NCBI GenBank assembly: GCA_964501185.1
Contig: CAZCRT010000004.1
Location: forward strand, 52,875-116,874
DNA: 64,000 nt
Origin: BS150m-G50 sp964501185 [NCBI: uncultured Bacteroidia bacterium]
GTDB taxonomy: Bacteria > CAIWAD01 > BS150m-G50
Direction of reading: 5' to 3'
Below, one piece after another: positions 46,014-55,681 of this stretch. A program made the position numbers and the translations under genes. The notes below the pieces were generated by a model. It did not search any database, had not been told where the DNA came from, and saw only the letters and a list, made by a program, of their open reading frames with translations. Every line of letters begins with the position of its first letter. Position 1 is the stretch's first letter.

Positions 46014-48044
46014 CTACCGATTATCCTGCTCCCCCTGTGATTCAGGGTAACTCTCAGATGCAGCTACTTTCTGTTCCGCTTCAGCCTGGGCATCCACAGC
46101 ATCGCTCCACCTGCTTTCCACATATTTCAGTTCGCTCTGCAGCTGGTTATGACGAACATGATATTTTTTTAACAGCTCCTGATTCTCAAAGACAGCAGGG
46201 TCAAGCAGCTTCTCCTGGATACTGCTGAGCTCTTTACTAAGCTTTTCCAGCTCCTGTTCATGTTTCTCAACCTTATCACTGAAACGGCGGAGATAACGAC
46301 GCCTTTCTATCTTTGCCTGTGTCTGAAGTTTGCGTCTTTCCCTGCGGGAAACAGGAGCCTCCATCAGGTCATCGGCTGCAGGTAAACTCTTTCCGTAACC
46401 GGTGCCTGTTGTACCTCCCTGCTGTTCCTCTTCCTGCTGCAGCCGCTCTTCATGCCAGCGCAGAAATTCACTGTAATTACCGGAGTAATCCATCAGGTTA
46501 CCCTGATCCAGCATCATCACCCTTGTCACAATTCTATCCAGGAACCAGCGGTCATGTGACACAATCAACACTGTACCCTGAAAAGCACGTAACGCCTCCA
46601 GCAAAACTTCCTTTGCCTTGACATCCAGGTGATTGGTCGGTTCGTCCAGCACCAGCAGATTAGCCTTTTCGTAAAGCAGCTTACAAACAGCCAGCCTGCT
46701 CATCTCACCACCGGAAAGCACCGCGACTTTCTTCTCCACGCTGCCACCACTGAATAGAAAACTACCCAGCAGGCTGCGGATTTCGGTTTGTGTGCGCCTG
46801 CCGGCAATACGGCTTACCTCTTCCAGCACTGTATTGTCCCGATTCATCCGTTCTTCACTCTCCTGGGAGTACCAGGCGAGTTCCACATTGTGACCGAGGA
46901 TGACACTGCCGGCAGTCGGTGGCTCTACATTGCATATCAGACGGCTGAGTGTGGATTTACCCTCACCGTTAGCACCGACGATTGCCGTTTTCTCACCTCG
47001 GGTAAGCTGGAAGCTCAGATCCCTGAATACTTCCAGTTCACCGTAACTGCGAGCGAGTTTATCTACATTCAGCACCACATTGCCACTGCGCGACGCGGGT
47101 GGAAAATGAAAGTGGATGGCAGCAGCGTCCTTCTCCACCTCCACCAGTTCTATCTTCTCCAGCATTTTGATACGCGACTGCACCTGTGGCGCTTTTGAGG
47201 CTTTATAGCGAAACCGCTCAATGAAACGCTTCAGTTCGGCAATCTTTTCTTCCTGTTGAGAGCGTATTGCCAGACGGCGCTGGCGCTCCTCCTCCTTCTG
47301 CGAGAGGAAATTGGTATAGTTGCCAGGCCAGCGGTACAATTGCGAATGTGCCAGCTCTACGATCAGATTAACGGTCCGGTCCAGGAAAAAGCGGTCATGC
47401 GATATGGTCAGCAAAGCTCCCTCGAAACGGCGCAGGTAGCGCTCCAGCCATTCCAGGGCAGGAAGGTCGAGGTGATTTGTCGGTTCGTCGAGTAGTAGCA
47501 GATCAGGTTCTTCAAGCAGCAATCGCCCCAGTGAAGCCCGCATTCTCCACCCACCTGAGAATTCCAGCAGGGGTCGTTTCAGATCCTGCTTTTTAAATCC
47601 CAGACCGGTAAGGACCTGCTCTGCTTTCTGCTCCAGCAGGTAACCGTCACTGTCTTCAAAACGATTCTGCAACCTGCCAAGTTCCGCAAGGTACTCCTGT
47701 TGCTGCTCTTCATCCGCTGTTGTGGAGAGTAGCTGATGCAGCTCTGCCATACGGGATTCAATCGCCCTGAGATCACCGGCACTGCTTGTGGTCCAGGAGA
47801 GCAGCGTACCCTCGATTTTCCCTTCCCATGATTGAGGCAGATAACCGATTCGCAATCCGGAGCGGAGACGCACATTGCCCTCATCCGGCAGCATCTTACC
47901 CAGGATAATGCGAAACAGGGTGGTCTTCCCTGTACCGTTATCCCCCACCAGCCCACAACGTGCACGGGGTTGCAATTGAAAATTGACTCCCCGGTAGAGG
48001 GCTTTATCAGGAAAAGATAGTTTGATGTCTTCCAGTCGAATCAT
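46014..48044 (-). CDS. ABC-F family ATPase
   Basis: This 676-residue soluble protein has two ABC ATPase domains and no membrane segment. Walker A motifs are GLVGDNGTGKTT and IVGANGEGKSTL, the signatures LEFSGGWRMRASLG and LSGGEMSRLAV, and Walker B strands LLLLDEPTNHLD and LLVLDEPTNHLD. The interdomain linker (about 240-300) is charged and helical, and a C-terminal coiled coil (about 570-660) is present as in Uup/YheS. ABC-F proteins act on the ribosome, for example in stalled translation or antibiotic protection. The exact subfamily cannot be fixed by eye. Confidence 0.92.
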   Translation of the reverse strand: MIRLEDIKLSFPDKALYRGVNFQLQPRARCGLVGDNGTGKTTLFRIILGKMLPDEGNVRLRSGLRIGYLPQSWEGKIEGTLLSWTTSSAGDLRAIESRMAELHQLLSTTADEEQQQEYLAELGRLQNRFEDSDGYLLEQKAEQVLTGLGFKKQDLKRPLLEFSGGWRMRASLGRLLLEEPDLLLLDEPTNHLDLPALEWLERYLRRFEGALLTISHDRFFLDRTVNLIVELAHSQLYRWPGNYTNFLSQKEEERQRRLAIRSQQEEKIAELKRFIERFRYKASKAPQVQSRIKMLEKIELVEVEKDAAAIHFHFPPASRSGNVVLNVDKLARSYGELEVFRDLSFQLTRGEKTAIVGANGEGKSTLSRLICNVEPPTAGSVILGHNVELAWYSQESEERMNRDNTVLEEVSRIAGRRTQTEIRSLLGSFLFSGGSVEKKVAVLSGGEMSRLAVCKLLYEKANLLVLDEPTNHLDVKAKEVLLEALRAFQGTVLIVSHDRWFLDRIVTRVMMLDQGNLMDYSGNYSEFLRWHEERLQQEEEQQGGTTGTGYGKSLPAADDLMEAPVSRRERRKLQTQAKIERRRYLRRFSDKVEKHEQELEKLSKELSSIQEKLLDPAVFENQELLKKYHVRHNQLQSELKYVESRWSDAVDAQAEAEQKVAASESYPESQGEQDNR

Positions 48045-48264
48045 ATGGGGTCTGTAAATGTATCACACAGCAATTATCAATTAATGATACCGGTCCGGCA
48101 GGCTATTTCAAAAGGGAAAGCTGATCATTCCGCCACAGAAAAAAGTCATATGGCATCATTATATGAGTCACTTGGAGGCTTATTGTTATTCCTATCTTAT
48201 ATTGGACATGATCCGAGCATCAGGATGATGCTTCAACAGGCGTAACACACAAAGCGAGGTTCTT
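48045..48264. other. Leader region of the TonB receptor gene at 48265
   Basis: This 220-base region is divergent from the ABC-F gene. It contains CCGCCACAG (48129-48137) and GAGTCACTTGGAGGC (48166-48180), faintly like parts of a cobalamin riboswitch, but the diagnostic core motifs are not matched. AGCGAGG precedes the ATG. No confident riboswitch can be named. Confidence 0.3.
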
Positions 48265-50694
48265 ATGAAAAAGCTGTTTGTGTTGCTCTTGCTGCTCGGC
48301 TTCTACATAGAATCCCAGGCCGCAGTATTCAGCGGATGGGTGATGGATGAAGCAACAGGGCAGCCTTTGAGCAACTGTAATGTCAGTTTGACCGACAGTC
48401 CCAGAGGTACGGTAACAGATTCAGAGGGGGCTTTCATGCTCACCGGTCTGACCGCAGGCAGATACAGGATCAGTATCAGCCACCTGGGATATCAGTTACA
48501 ACTGGCCGATGTACTGGTACCGGATACTAATGGACGCAGCTGGAGGCTGACTCCACGAATTCTGCCCAGTGAAGAAGTCGTTATCACTACCAACCGGGTA
48601 CGACTCGGGGCAAGTCCTGCCAGCTTCACCAACATCCCCAATCAACTTCTGCAGGAAAACAACCACGCGCAGGATCTTACAAACCTGCTGGAGGGCACAC
48701 CGTCACTCTCTGTGCTGTCATATTCCGGTGGTGATTTTGGTTATCGCAACATCAAGATAAGAGGTTTTGACCAGAGACACATCGGTGTCATGATCAACGG
48801 TATTCCATTGAACGACCCGGAAGATCATCAGGTCTACTGGGTCGACATGCCGGATCTGGGAAGCAGTCTGGATGACATTCAGGTTGTACGGGGTGTCGGC
48901 AGCTCCTTTCTGGGCAGCAACGAGTTTGGTGGAAGTGTAAATATGCGTACTGCTACAGGTGAGGAAAGCCAGGGTGGCTGGATAAAACTGGGGGGAGGCT
49001 CCTTCAACACCCGGCAACTGAGCTGGGGATATAACAGCGGACTGCAGATTGACCGCTCTTTCAGCTTTCGGCTCTCTAACCTGGCCACAGATGAATTCCG
49101 CCATCGCTCCGGTGTAGAGATGTGGAGTTACTATTTCAGCAACAGTCACTACTTCACCAACACGCGTGTTACTTTAAACGCATATGGTGGACTGGAAGAA
49201 TCGTTGCAGGCATTCGATGCTATTCCGGCTGCCATTTATGCGACCGACCGACGCTACAACAGCTATGCAGAATATGAAAACTCAATTGACCATTTCAGTC
49301 AACCACACTTTGAGCTGATACTGCTGCACAAACTTCGCCCCGAGTTGACGCTGGACAGCCGGCTTTACTATATCCGGGGAGAGGGGTATTACGAGAACTA
49401 CAAATCGGGAAAAGAGCTGACAGACTTCGGTTTCACCCCCTATACAGATAACAACGGTAACCTGGTAGAAGAAGCTGACTTCATTCGACGCAAGCAGGTA
49501 CAGAAGAAGCAGCTGGGAATGGTATCTCAGTTGGTTGTCGGCACGGCCTGGGGACGTCTTATCTGTGGTCTTGACAGCTATGGTTTTCGCAGCCAGCATC
49601 ATGGCAGCATCCTCTGGGCAAGCCAGGTAGCACCCGGTGAAGATATGGCTCGCGACTACTATCGGTACAAAGGAGATAAAACCAGCAGCAGGCTTTTCTT
49701 TACCGATGAGTTTCAGGCCGGTGATCACTTGCGGCTTTCCGGGCATCTGCAGCTTGTTTACAAACGATACATTTTTGATCAGTTGCCGGTAGCCAATTTC
49801 AGTGGCGATCTGCTCAACAGTTTTACTGATGAGAGGTTCTTCCTGCAACCGAAATTCGGTTTTCTCTGGCAGTTCAGCGAACAGTTCAATCTCTGGGGGA
49901 GTAGCGGCAAGTCATTCCGTGAACCATCAGACAGTGATTACTGGGACAGCTGGCAGGGCCCGGATGACCTGGGTGCCCGCCCGCTGTTTGACAGTTACAC
50001 TACTGCCGGAGATAGCAGTCGTATCTGGAGTCAGAGTAATCTGCAGCCGGAAGAGATCTGGAGCTACGAACTGGGAGTCCGCTATCATACACCCACACTT
50101 CTGCTGATGGTAAATGGATACTACACCAGCTATTTCAATGAGATTGTCAGTGCAGGTGATCTGGATGACGATGGTAACAGCCCTCTTAAAGGCAATGTCG
50201 ATGAGTCACTGCACAAAGGGGTGGAGCTGGAAGCCAGCTATCAATTGAATCGCAGTCTCACTCTGCAGGGTAACTATAGCTGGAGCAGCAATGAAGCCAT
50301 CAACTTCACAACCTGGGAGCAGGATTCAGTCGAAGTTGATCTCAGTGGCCGCACCCTGCCGCTGTTTCCAGCAACTACTGCCAACCTGAGGTTAAGCTGG
50401 AAACCGCTAGCGGGATTAGCGCTGATTCCTGCCTGGCAGTTTGTGGGTGGGCAATATCTCGATTTCACACAATCTGAGGAACGCCACCTGGACGCCTATA
50501 TGCTTATGAACCTGACAGCACGATATCAGCTGCCACAAAAGATCTTTCAGAGCGTCACCCTCTCCCTGCACCTGAAGAATCTGCTGGATGTTGAATATGA
50601 GACCGGTGGGTATTATGACGCCTGGGGTGGTGGCAATTGTTACTATCCGGGCGCTCCACGCAGAGGTTATCTGACACTTAAAGTGGAACTTTAG
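48265..50694 (+). CDS. TonB-dependent outer membrane receptor with carboxypeptidase-regulatory-like domain
   Basis: This 809-residue receptor has a clear signal peptide (MKKLFVLLLLLGFYIESQA), then a CarboxypepD_reg-like fold (WVMDEATGQPLSNCNVSL), then the plug (SEEVVITTNRVRLGASP, IKIRGFDQRHIGVMINGIP, IQVVRGVGSSFLGSNEFGGS) and a beta-barrel closing with RGYLTLKVEL. Its plan and plug motifs closely match the receptor at 39451-42165, so they are likely paralogues with different barrels. The substrate is unknown. A strong terminator follows. Confidence 0.93.
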   Translation: MKKLFVLLLLLGFYIESQAAVFSGWVMDEATGQPLSNCNVSLTDSPRGTVTDSEGAFMLTGLTAGRYRISISHLGYQLQLADVLVPDTNGRSWRLTPRILPSEEVVITTNRVRLGASPASFTNIPNQLLQENNHAQDLTNLLEGTPSLSVLSYSGGDFGYRNIKIRGFDQRHIGVMINGIPLNDPEDHQVYWVDMPDLGSSLDDIQVVRGVGSSFLGSNEFGGSVNMRTATGEESQGGWIKLGGGSFNTRQLSWGYNSGLQIDRSFSFRLSNLATDEFRHRSGVEMWSYYFSNSHYFTNTRVTLNAYGGLEESLQAFDAIPAAIYATDRRYNSYAEYENSIDHFSQPHFELILLHKLRPELTLDSRLYYIRGEGYYENYKSGKELTDFGFTPYTDNNGNLVEEADFIRRKQVQKKQLGMVSQLVVGTAWGRLICGLDSYGFRSQHHGSILWASQVAPGEDMARDYYRYKGDKTSSRLFFTDEFQAGDHLRLSGHLQLVYKRYIFDQLPVANFSGDLLNSFTDERFFLQPKFGFLWQFSEQFNLWGSSGKSFREPSDSDYWDSWQGPDDLGARPLFDSYTTAGDSSRIWSQSNLQPEEIWSYELGVRYHTPTLLLMVNGYYTSYFNEIVSAGDLDDDGNSPLKGNVDESLHKGVELEASYQLNRSLTLQGNYSWSSNEAINFTTWEQDSVEVDLSGRTLPLFPATTANLRLSWKPLAGLALIPAWQFVGGQYLDFTQSEERHLDAYMLMNLTARYQLPQKIFQSVTLSLHLKNLLDVEYETGGYYDAWGGGNCYYPGAPRRGYLTLKVEL

Positions 50695-50730
50695 CCAACA
50701 GCCTTTATGGGTATATCAGTGCTACCTACG

Positions 50731-50757
50731 GGCCCCGTTCATTCGGGGCCTTTTTTA
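50731..50757 (+). terminator. Rho-independent terminator after the TonB receptor gene
   Basis: GGCCCCG pairs with CGGGGCC across TTCATT, followed by six Ts. It lies 37 bases after the stop of the receptor gene. Confidence 0.92.
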
Positions 50758-50769
50758 TCTTCAAACTGA

Positions 50770-51435
50770 TCAGTCGTGATGAAAACCGATCCGGTCGAAG
50801 GGATTTACTACTGCCGTGGCAATAGTAATACAGTGCGCGTTAATACGCTTCAGGAATCGGAAATAGGCGGCAGTTGCAACCGCTTCATTTGGGGTCAGTT
50901 CGCATTCATGACAACTGATCAGCTCTTTCAGATTCTGGTCACAGACCTGGGCAATGCCGGTATTCTTTTCCAGTAACTGGCGGGCGAGGGTTTCATCAGA
51001 ATCACGAAACATCAGGTGTACCTGCTCCAGGAATTCACCTACCTGCTGCTCCACTTTCTCAAGATACTGCTCCATCTTGCCACCGGTCAACCGGGAGGGG
51101 AACCAGCTTGCCAGTTCCACGATGTTTTTCGTGTAGTCACCTATTCGCTCTATGTCGATGATAATATTAAGCAGTACCAGAGCGGTGTAACGGTCCGGAT
51201 TATCGGTCATGGCCATATGGATGTAAACATCACGACGCACCTGCCGCTCATATCTGTTGATTACTTTATCCCGTTTCTGAATCTCCTCCGGATCGCAGGG
51301 AGCATGGTTCTTTCGCAAAGCCGGAACCGCCATATCGTACATTTCCTTGACATCCAGCAGCATCTGCAATGAATGTTCCAGAGCGATATCCAGCAGGTTC
51401 TTCTTTTCGAACAGCTTCTTAAATTCCTTGAACAT
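50770..51435 (-). CDS. PhoU-like domain protein
   Basis: This 221-residue all-helical protein resembles PhoU family regulators (RYERQVRRDVYIHMAMTDNPDR and NIIIDIERIGDYTKNIVELA). It ends up almost abutting the Na/Pi cotransporter gene, with three bases between them, so it probably modulates that transporter or phosphate sensing. One clear PhoU-like repeat plus a second, weaker one are visible. It is soluble with no signal peptide. The name PhoU proper is avoided because no pstSCAB is nearby. Confidence 0.85.
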   Translation of the reverse strand: MFKEFKKLFEKKNLLDIALEHSLQMLLDVKEMYDMAVPALRKNHAPCDPEEIQKRDKVINRYERQVRRDVYIHMAMTDNPDRYTALVLLNIIIDIERIGDYTKNIVELASWFPSRLTGGKMEQYLEKVEQQVGEFLEQVHLMFRDSDETLARQLLEKNTGIAQVCDQNLKELISCHECELTPNEAVATAAYFRFLKRINAHCITIATAVVNPFDRIGFHHD

Positions 51436-51438
51436 GAG

Positions 51439-52563
51439 TTACCTCGTTAAGTAGATAATCAGACCGGGTACAATGAAAAACACCAGCGACAGATAAACCA
51501 GCGGGATGTATCGTGATCGTTCCGCAAGTTCTGATAGCTTTACCGCGAGTTTGATTGGAATAAACCTTACCGGCCAGATAATTATTGTGCCCATAACATT
51601 GAACATCAGATGGGCAAAGGCGGTAGTAATAGCCGCAATCTGCCCGGTTGCAAGCGCTGCCAGGATAGCTGTAACCGTAGTGCCGATATTTGCACCCAGT
51701 GTATATGGAAGAATCTGAGGCAGGGTGAGAATTCCAGATGCAGCAATCGGTACGATGAGCGAGGTTGTGATGGAAGAGCTCTGCACCATGACTGTCATAA
51801 CCAGACCCAGCACCCAGGCATAGAAAGCATTGCTGAAGAGTTTGCGCTGAAACCAGATCTCGGTGCGCCCGATGATAAGCCTTTTCAATACTTCAGTCAG
51901 GTACTTCAATGAGAAGAACAACATCGGCAAGGCGATAACAAGCAGTAACACACCATTCTGATGAACCAGATCCGCCACCAGGTTGATAACCGGCTTGGTA
52001 ATGATCTTAAGTGGATTAAGGAGATGTCCACCACCTGAAGCTTCGAAAACACTTCCCATCCAGAGTGATATCTTTTCCAGAAGTCCTGTGGCAATCTCAA
52101 GTGGAAACAGTACAATGACTACCGACAGATTGAAGAAGTCATGTACTACAGAAGCGGCAAAACCACGCTTGAATTCGAGAGAACGGTTGATAAAACCGAT
52201 GGAAACGATGGTGTTAGTGATGGAAGTGCCGATGTTGGCGCCCATTATCATCGGTAAGGCGATATTCAGGTTCAGGGCACCGGCGCCTACCATCCCGACA
52301 ATCATCGATGTCGTTGTTGAGGAACTCTGTACGATAGCGGTAGCCATCATCCCGATCAGGAGACCGTTGAAAGGATTGGATACGAGATTAAAAAGTCCCT
52401 GCGAGAATCCTTTGCCAAAGAGCTTGAAGGAACTCCCCATCATTCCGATACTTGTAAAAAAGAGATAGAGAATTGCCACTAGTGCTATAATCAACAGGAC
52501 AGTTCTCAGCGGGGAGTTTCCACTATCCTGAGACTCGCTAACTCTGCTATAAGTGTTCGGCAT
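51439..52563 (-). CDS. Na+/phosphate cotransporter (NptA/PNaS family)
   Basis: This 374-residue integral membrane protein has two inverted halves, each carrying the family QSSSTTT motif (GMMATAIVQSSSTTTSMIV and GLVMTVMVQSSSITTSLIV), typical of type II Na/Pi cotransporters. It probably imports or exports phosphate with sodium. The PhoU-like gene follows three bases downstream. It lies after the etf terminator and is its own unit on the same strand. Confidence 0.92.
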   Translation of the reverse strand: MPNTYSRVSESQDSGNSPLRTVLLIIALVAILYLFFTSIGMMGSSFKLFGKGFSQGLFNLVSNPFNGLLIGMMATAIVQSSSTTTSMIVGMVGAGALNLNIALPMIMGANIGTSITNTIVSIGFINRSLEFKRGFAASVVHDFFNLSVVIVLFPLEIATGLLEKISLWMGSVFEASGGGHLLNPLKIITKPVINLVADLVHQNGVLLLVIALPMLFFSLKYLTEVLKRLIIGRTEIWFQRKLFSNAFYAWVLGLVMTVMVQSSSITTSLIVPIAASGILTLPQILPYTLGANIGTTVTAILAALATGQIAAITTAFAHLMFNVMGTIIIWPVRFIPIKLAVKLSELAERSRYIPLVYLSLVFFIVPGLIIYLTR

Positions 52564-52604
52564 GCTTTCCTCTTGATCTGGTTCCAGTTATCAGCCAGCA
52601 GATA

Positions 52605-52630
52605 TAAAAAAGGGGGCTCAAGCCCCCCGA
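52605..52630 (-). terminator. Rho-independent terminator after etfA
   Basis: On the minus strand, GGGGGCTTGAGCCCCC folds into a GC-rich stem and is followed by six Ts, starting six bases after the etfA stop. Confidence 0.9.
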
Positions 52631-52634
52631 ACAT

Positions 52635-53579
52635 CTATATAGCGCTGTTAAGTGCCGGAACAACTTCGAACAGATCACCAACAATTCCGTAATCAGCCAC
52701 CTTGAAGATCGGCGCTTCCGGATCCTTGTTGATAGCGACGATGAAGCGGGATGAAGACATACCTGCCAGGTGCTGAATGGCGCCGGAAATGCCACAGGCG
52801 ATATACAGAGTAGGAGCCACGGTTTTACCGGTCTGCCCGACCTGATCACTGTGTGGGCGCCATCCGGCATCGACAGCAGCGCGTGACGCACCCACTACAC
52901 CACCGAGTTTCTCAGCAAGCTGCTCCAGGATATCATACTTCTCAGAATCACCTATACCCCGTCCACCTGAGACAATAACATCAGCTTCTGTCAGATCCAT
53001 TCTGGCGCCGGCAGCAACCAGCAACTCCTTGACAACTGACAGAGCCTCTCCAGTGTCCACTTCCTGAGTTTCTACTTCAGTAGTGATTGCCTCGACTGCT
53101 GTCGGTGTGAAAGCCTTTGGACGCAGTGTAATAATCGCCAGGTCGGCAGCAGGTTTTACGCGCAATTGTGCCTTGTTGGCAAAAACTGTACGCATGGCCA
53201 CTGTAGTTCCATCCTGATCTTCAAGATCAATGACATCGGCAATCACGGTTACACCTGTCAACGCCCCCAGACGGGGTGACAGATCACGTCCCTGGCTGCT
53301 GGCCATCATCAGCACAGTGTCAACCTGCAGCTCGCCGATCAGCTTTGCCAGAGCTGTGGCTCTGGCATCACCACTGTATTGATCAAATTTACCGGAAAGC
53401 TTAACGACACGGGGAACACCCCAGCCACCCAGCTCATCAGTAGCTACATCGCCACAGACAACAGCTACAAGTTCTTTCTGCTGGGCAGTGGCGAGCTTCT
53501 GCCCGGCAGCAGCGACTTCCGCAGCGTTACCCTTAAGCTGACCATCCTGTGCTTCCATGTATAATAGAATCGAAGACAT
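52635..53579 (-). CDS. etfA: Electron transfer flavoprotein alpha subunit
   Basis: This 314-residue subunit holds the FAD. The C-terminal FAD domain has VSGGRGIGDSEKYDILEQLAEKLGGVVGASRAAVDAGW, VGQTGKTVAPTLYIACGISGAIQHLAGM and NKDPEAPIFKVADYGIVGDLFEVVP, all canonical. It works with EtfB, encoded 28 bases upstream, to pass electrons from acyl-CoA dehydrogenases or similar donors. No dehydrogenase or ETF-quinone oxidoreductase is adjacent. There is no sign of the extra domains of bifurcating ETF, but NAD-binding residues in EtfB would need modelling to exclude it. Confidence 0.95.
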   Translation of the reverse strand: MSSILLYMEAQDGQLKGNAAEVAAAGQKLATAQQKELVAVVCGDVATDELGGWGVPRVVKLSGKFDQYSGDARATALAKLIGELQVDTVLMMASSQGRDLSPRLGALTGVTVIADVIDLEDQDGTTVAMRTVFANKAQLRVKPAADLAIITLRPKAFTPTAVEAITTEVETQEVDTGEALSVVKELLVAAGARMDLTEADVIVSGGRGIGDSEKYDILEQLAEKLGGVVGASRAAVDAGWRPHSDQVGQTGKTVAPTLYIACGISGAIQHLAGMSSSRFIVAINKDPEAPIFKVADYGIVGDLFEVVPALNSAI

Positions 53580-53607
53580 TACTTCCTCCAGTGAGTTTAC
53601 AAACAGG

Positions 53608-54360
53608 TTATAGTACTTTGGCCTCTTCTTTCAACAGTCGGACCAGTTCAGGCACTGCCTCAGCACCTTCACCGACGATTTTACCCTCAGCCCGGGCGGG
53701 GGGATAACTCCAGCCAAGCTGTTCAACTGTCGAAGCAGTAGCGCTGCCAGTAACATTCTCAACCGTTTTTCGTTTGGCCTGCATGATTCCCTTCAGTGAA
53801 GGATAGCGTGGCTCGTTCAGCCCCTTTTCCGCAGTAAACACGGCTGGCAGGTTGACTTCGTACTGTTCCCGGCCACCCTCAATCTCCCTTTCCACAGTGG
53901 CTTTGCCATTCTCAAGCTGTAGAGATGCGATAGCTGATACCGTTGGCAGACCCAGGAGCTGGCCAACCATCGGCCCGACCTGAGCGTTATCATCATCGGT
54001 GGACTGTTTACCGAAGAAAATGATATCGTATTCCATTGTCTTAATCTGTTCCGCCAGCAGACGGGCAGTAGTCAGGGCGTCACCATTGTAGTTCTCAACC
54101 TCTATGAGTACAGAACTGTCAGCACCCATCGCCATACCTTTCTGCAGTGTGCTTTTAATACTTGCGTCACCGACAGAAATCAGTACAACTTCACCTTCAC
54201 CAGCTGCCTCTTTCAACTTGAGTGCTTCTTCGATAGCGTATTCGTCGTATGGACCGATGATGTAACTGAAATCATCCCGAACAACTCCGGATTTCTCAGA
54301 GTTAAGTACGATTTTTGACTCAGTATCCGGTACCTGTTTCATGCAGACTATGGCTTTCAT
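53608..54360 (-). CDS. etfB: Electron transfer flavoprotein beta subunit
   Basis: This 250-residue ETF small subunit starts MKAIVCMKQVPDTESKIVL and has SYIIGPYDEYAIEEALKL, FFGKQSTDDDNAQVGPMVGQLLGLPTVSAI and the ETF signature VEREIEGGREQYEVNLPAVFTAEKGLNEPRYPSLKGIMQA-type stretch. It forms the ETF heterodimer with the alpha subunit just downstream. GGGAGGATT precedes the ATG, which is the only sensible start. Confidence 0.95.
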   Translation of the reverse strand: MKAIVCMKQVPDTESKIVLNSEKSGVVRDDFSYIIGPYDEYAIEEALKLKEAAGEGEVVLISVGDASIKSTLQKGMAMGADSSVLIEVENYNGDALTTARLLAEQIKTMEYDIIFFGKQSTDDDNAQVGPMVGQLLGLPTVSAIASLQLENGKATVEREIEGGREQYEVNLPAVFTAEKGLNEPRYPSLKGIMQAKRKTVENVTGSATASTVEQLGWSYPPARAEGKIVGEGAEAVPELVRLLKEEAKVL

Positions 54361-54506
54361 AATCCTCCCACGGTTAAATCTTTATCCGGTGATACGCGCG
54401 CCTGTCAATGGGCGATAGCGTCACCGCGTAAGTTGTTTCATCAATATTATATCCAATATACCAGCGACTGACATTTATTCAAGATCATTCCCGTAATCAG
54501 TATTCA

Positions 54507-55442
54507 CTAACTCAACTCAAGCATCCTCGTTATCGGCCTGCGGGCAGCATCCATCAGCTCAGAAGACAGTGTAATCTCCGGCTTGCCCTCAAGTAAAGCG
54601 TGATACACTTTTTCCAGTGTATTCAGGCGCATGTAGGGACAGTAGTTGTGTGTCAGATCTTCACCCTCTTTGAAACCCGGAACTTCTATAAAGCTCTTAT
54701 GAGGGCTGTCGGATCGCATCTGGTGAATGATCCCCGGCTCAGTCATGATGATGAAAGAGCCGGCACTGTTCTCGCGGGCAAAACGGAGCATCTTAGCGGT
54801 GGAGCCGATGAAGTCTGCTTCCTCAAGCAACTCTGAAGTGCACTCCGGATGGGCCAGGACAGGTGACTGTGGATTATTCAGTTTTAACTCGCGCAGACTG
54901 TCCAGACGGAAAATCTCATGAACCTCACAGGCTCCATCCCATAACAGCATTTCCCTGCCGATAGTTTTTGACAACCAGGTACCCAGGTTTCGATCCGGGG
55001 CAAATATGATGGGCTGCTCTGGTGGCAGAGTCCGCACGATCTTCTCAGCATTGGAACTGGTAACTATAATATCGCTGAGTGCTTTTATTTCAGCTGTGCA
55101 GTTAACATAGCTGAGGACAATATGATCGGAATGAGCAGCTTTGAAAGCGGCAAAATCAGTTGTGGGACAGGACTCTGCAAGTGAACAGCCAGCGTCCATA
55201 TCCGGTAACAATACACGCCGCTCCGGATTCAGGATTTTAGCAGTCTCTGCCATGAAGTGCACACCGGCAAACAGTATTACTTCCGCGTCTGTATCGCGGG
55301 CGGCAACGGCCAGCTGCAGGGAATCACCTGTATGATCGGCAATATCCTGTATCACATCTTCCTGATAGTAATGTGCCAGGATTACAGCGTTCTGCTCCCG
55401 CCGGAGTTTTTTAATTGCTGCAATCATCGACCACTGATCCAT
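54507..55442 (-). CDS. nadA: Quinolinate synthase
   Basis: This enzyme of about 311 residues condenses iminoaspartate with dihydroxyacetone phosphate to quinolinate for NAD. The three cluster cysteines are in SYVNCTAEIKALSD, WDGACEVHE and NYCPYMRLNTLEKVYHAL; the start motif NAVILAHYYQ and FAPDRNLGTWLS are typical. The frame is open upstream, but AGGAG places translation at 55442 (MDQWSMIAAI); a second ATG two codons upstream is too close to the site. No nadB or nadC is in the window. Confidence 0.94.
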   Translation of the reverse strand: MDQWSMIAAIKKLRREQNAVILAHYYQEDVIQDIADHTGDSLQLAVAARDTDAEVILFAGVHFMAETAKILNPERRVLLPDMDAGCSLAESCPTTDFAAFKAAHSDHIVLSYVNCTAEIKALSDIIVTSSNAEKIVRTLPPEQPIIFAPDRNLGTWLSKTIGREMLLWDGACEVHEIFRLDSLRELKLNNPQSPVLAHPECTSELLEEADFIGSTAKMLRFARENSAGSFIIMTEPGIIHQMRSDSPHKSFIEVPGFKEGEDLTHNYCPYMRLNTLEKVYHALLEGKPEITLSSELMDAARRPITRMLELS

Positions 55443-55642
55443 CTTCATTTCTCCTGTTTGTGGAGCTGTAGCGTATAGCTGAAAATACAACACCACACTG
55501 GAATTGACATGCCAGGTCATACACAGAACTGATACTTCCATTAACGTTTTCAAATGGACATTAACAGTCTGAAGCGTTGCCGTACAACGAGTGGGAAGAT
55601 CAGTATTTCTGCAAGCATTTTCAGCAGGGACTCCTACTGCGC

Positions 55643-55661
55643 AAAAACAGGTTATCCTGTA
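55643..55661 (-). terminator. Weak terminator after the efflux operon
   Basis: On the minus strand, ACAGG-ATAA-CCTGT is followed by TTTTTG, 20 bases after the last permease stop. The stem is only five base pairs, so read-through into nadA is possible. Confidence 0.4.
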
Positions 55662-55681
55662 CTCAGCTGTTTACGGGCTTT

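Noticed and set aside
48110-48190. Cobalamin riboswitch upstream of the second TonB receptor
   Set aside because: Only short pieces resemble the consensus (CCGCCAC, GAGTCA); the full B12 box and the paired arms are not there.
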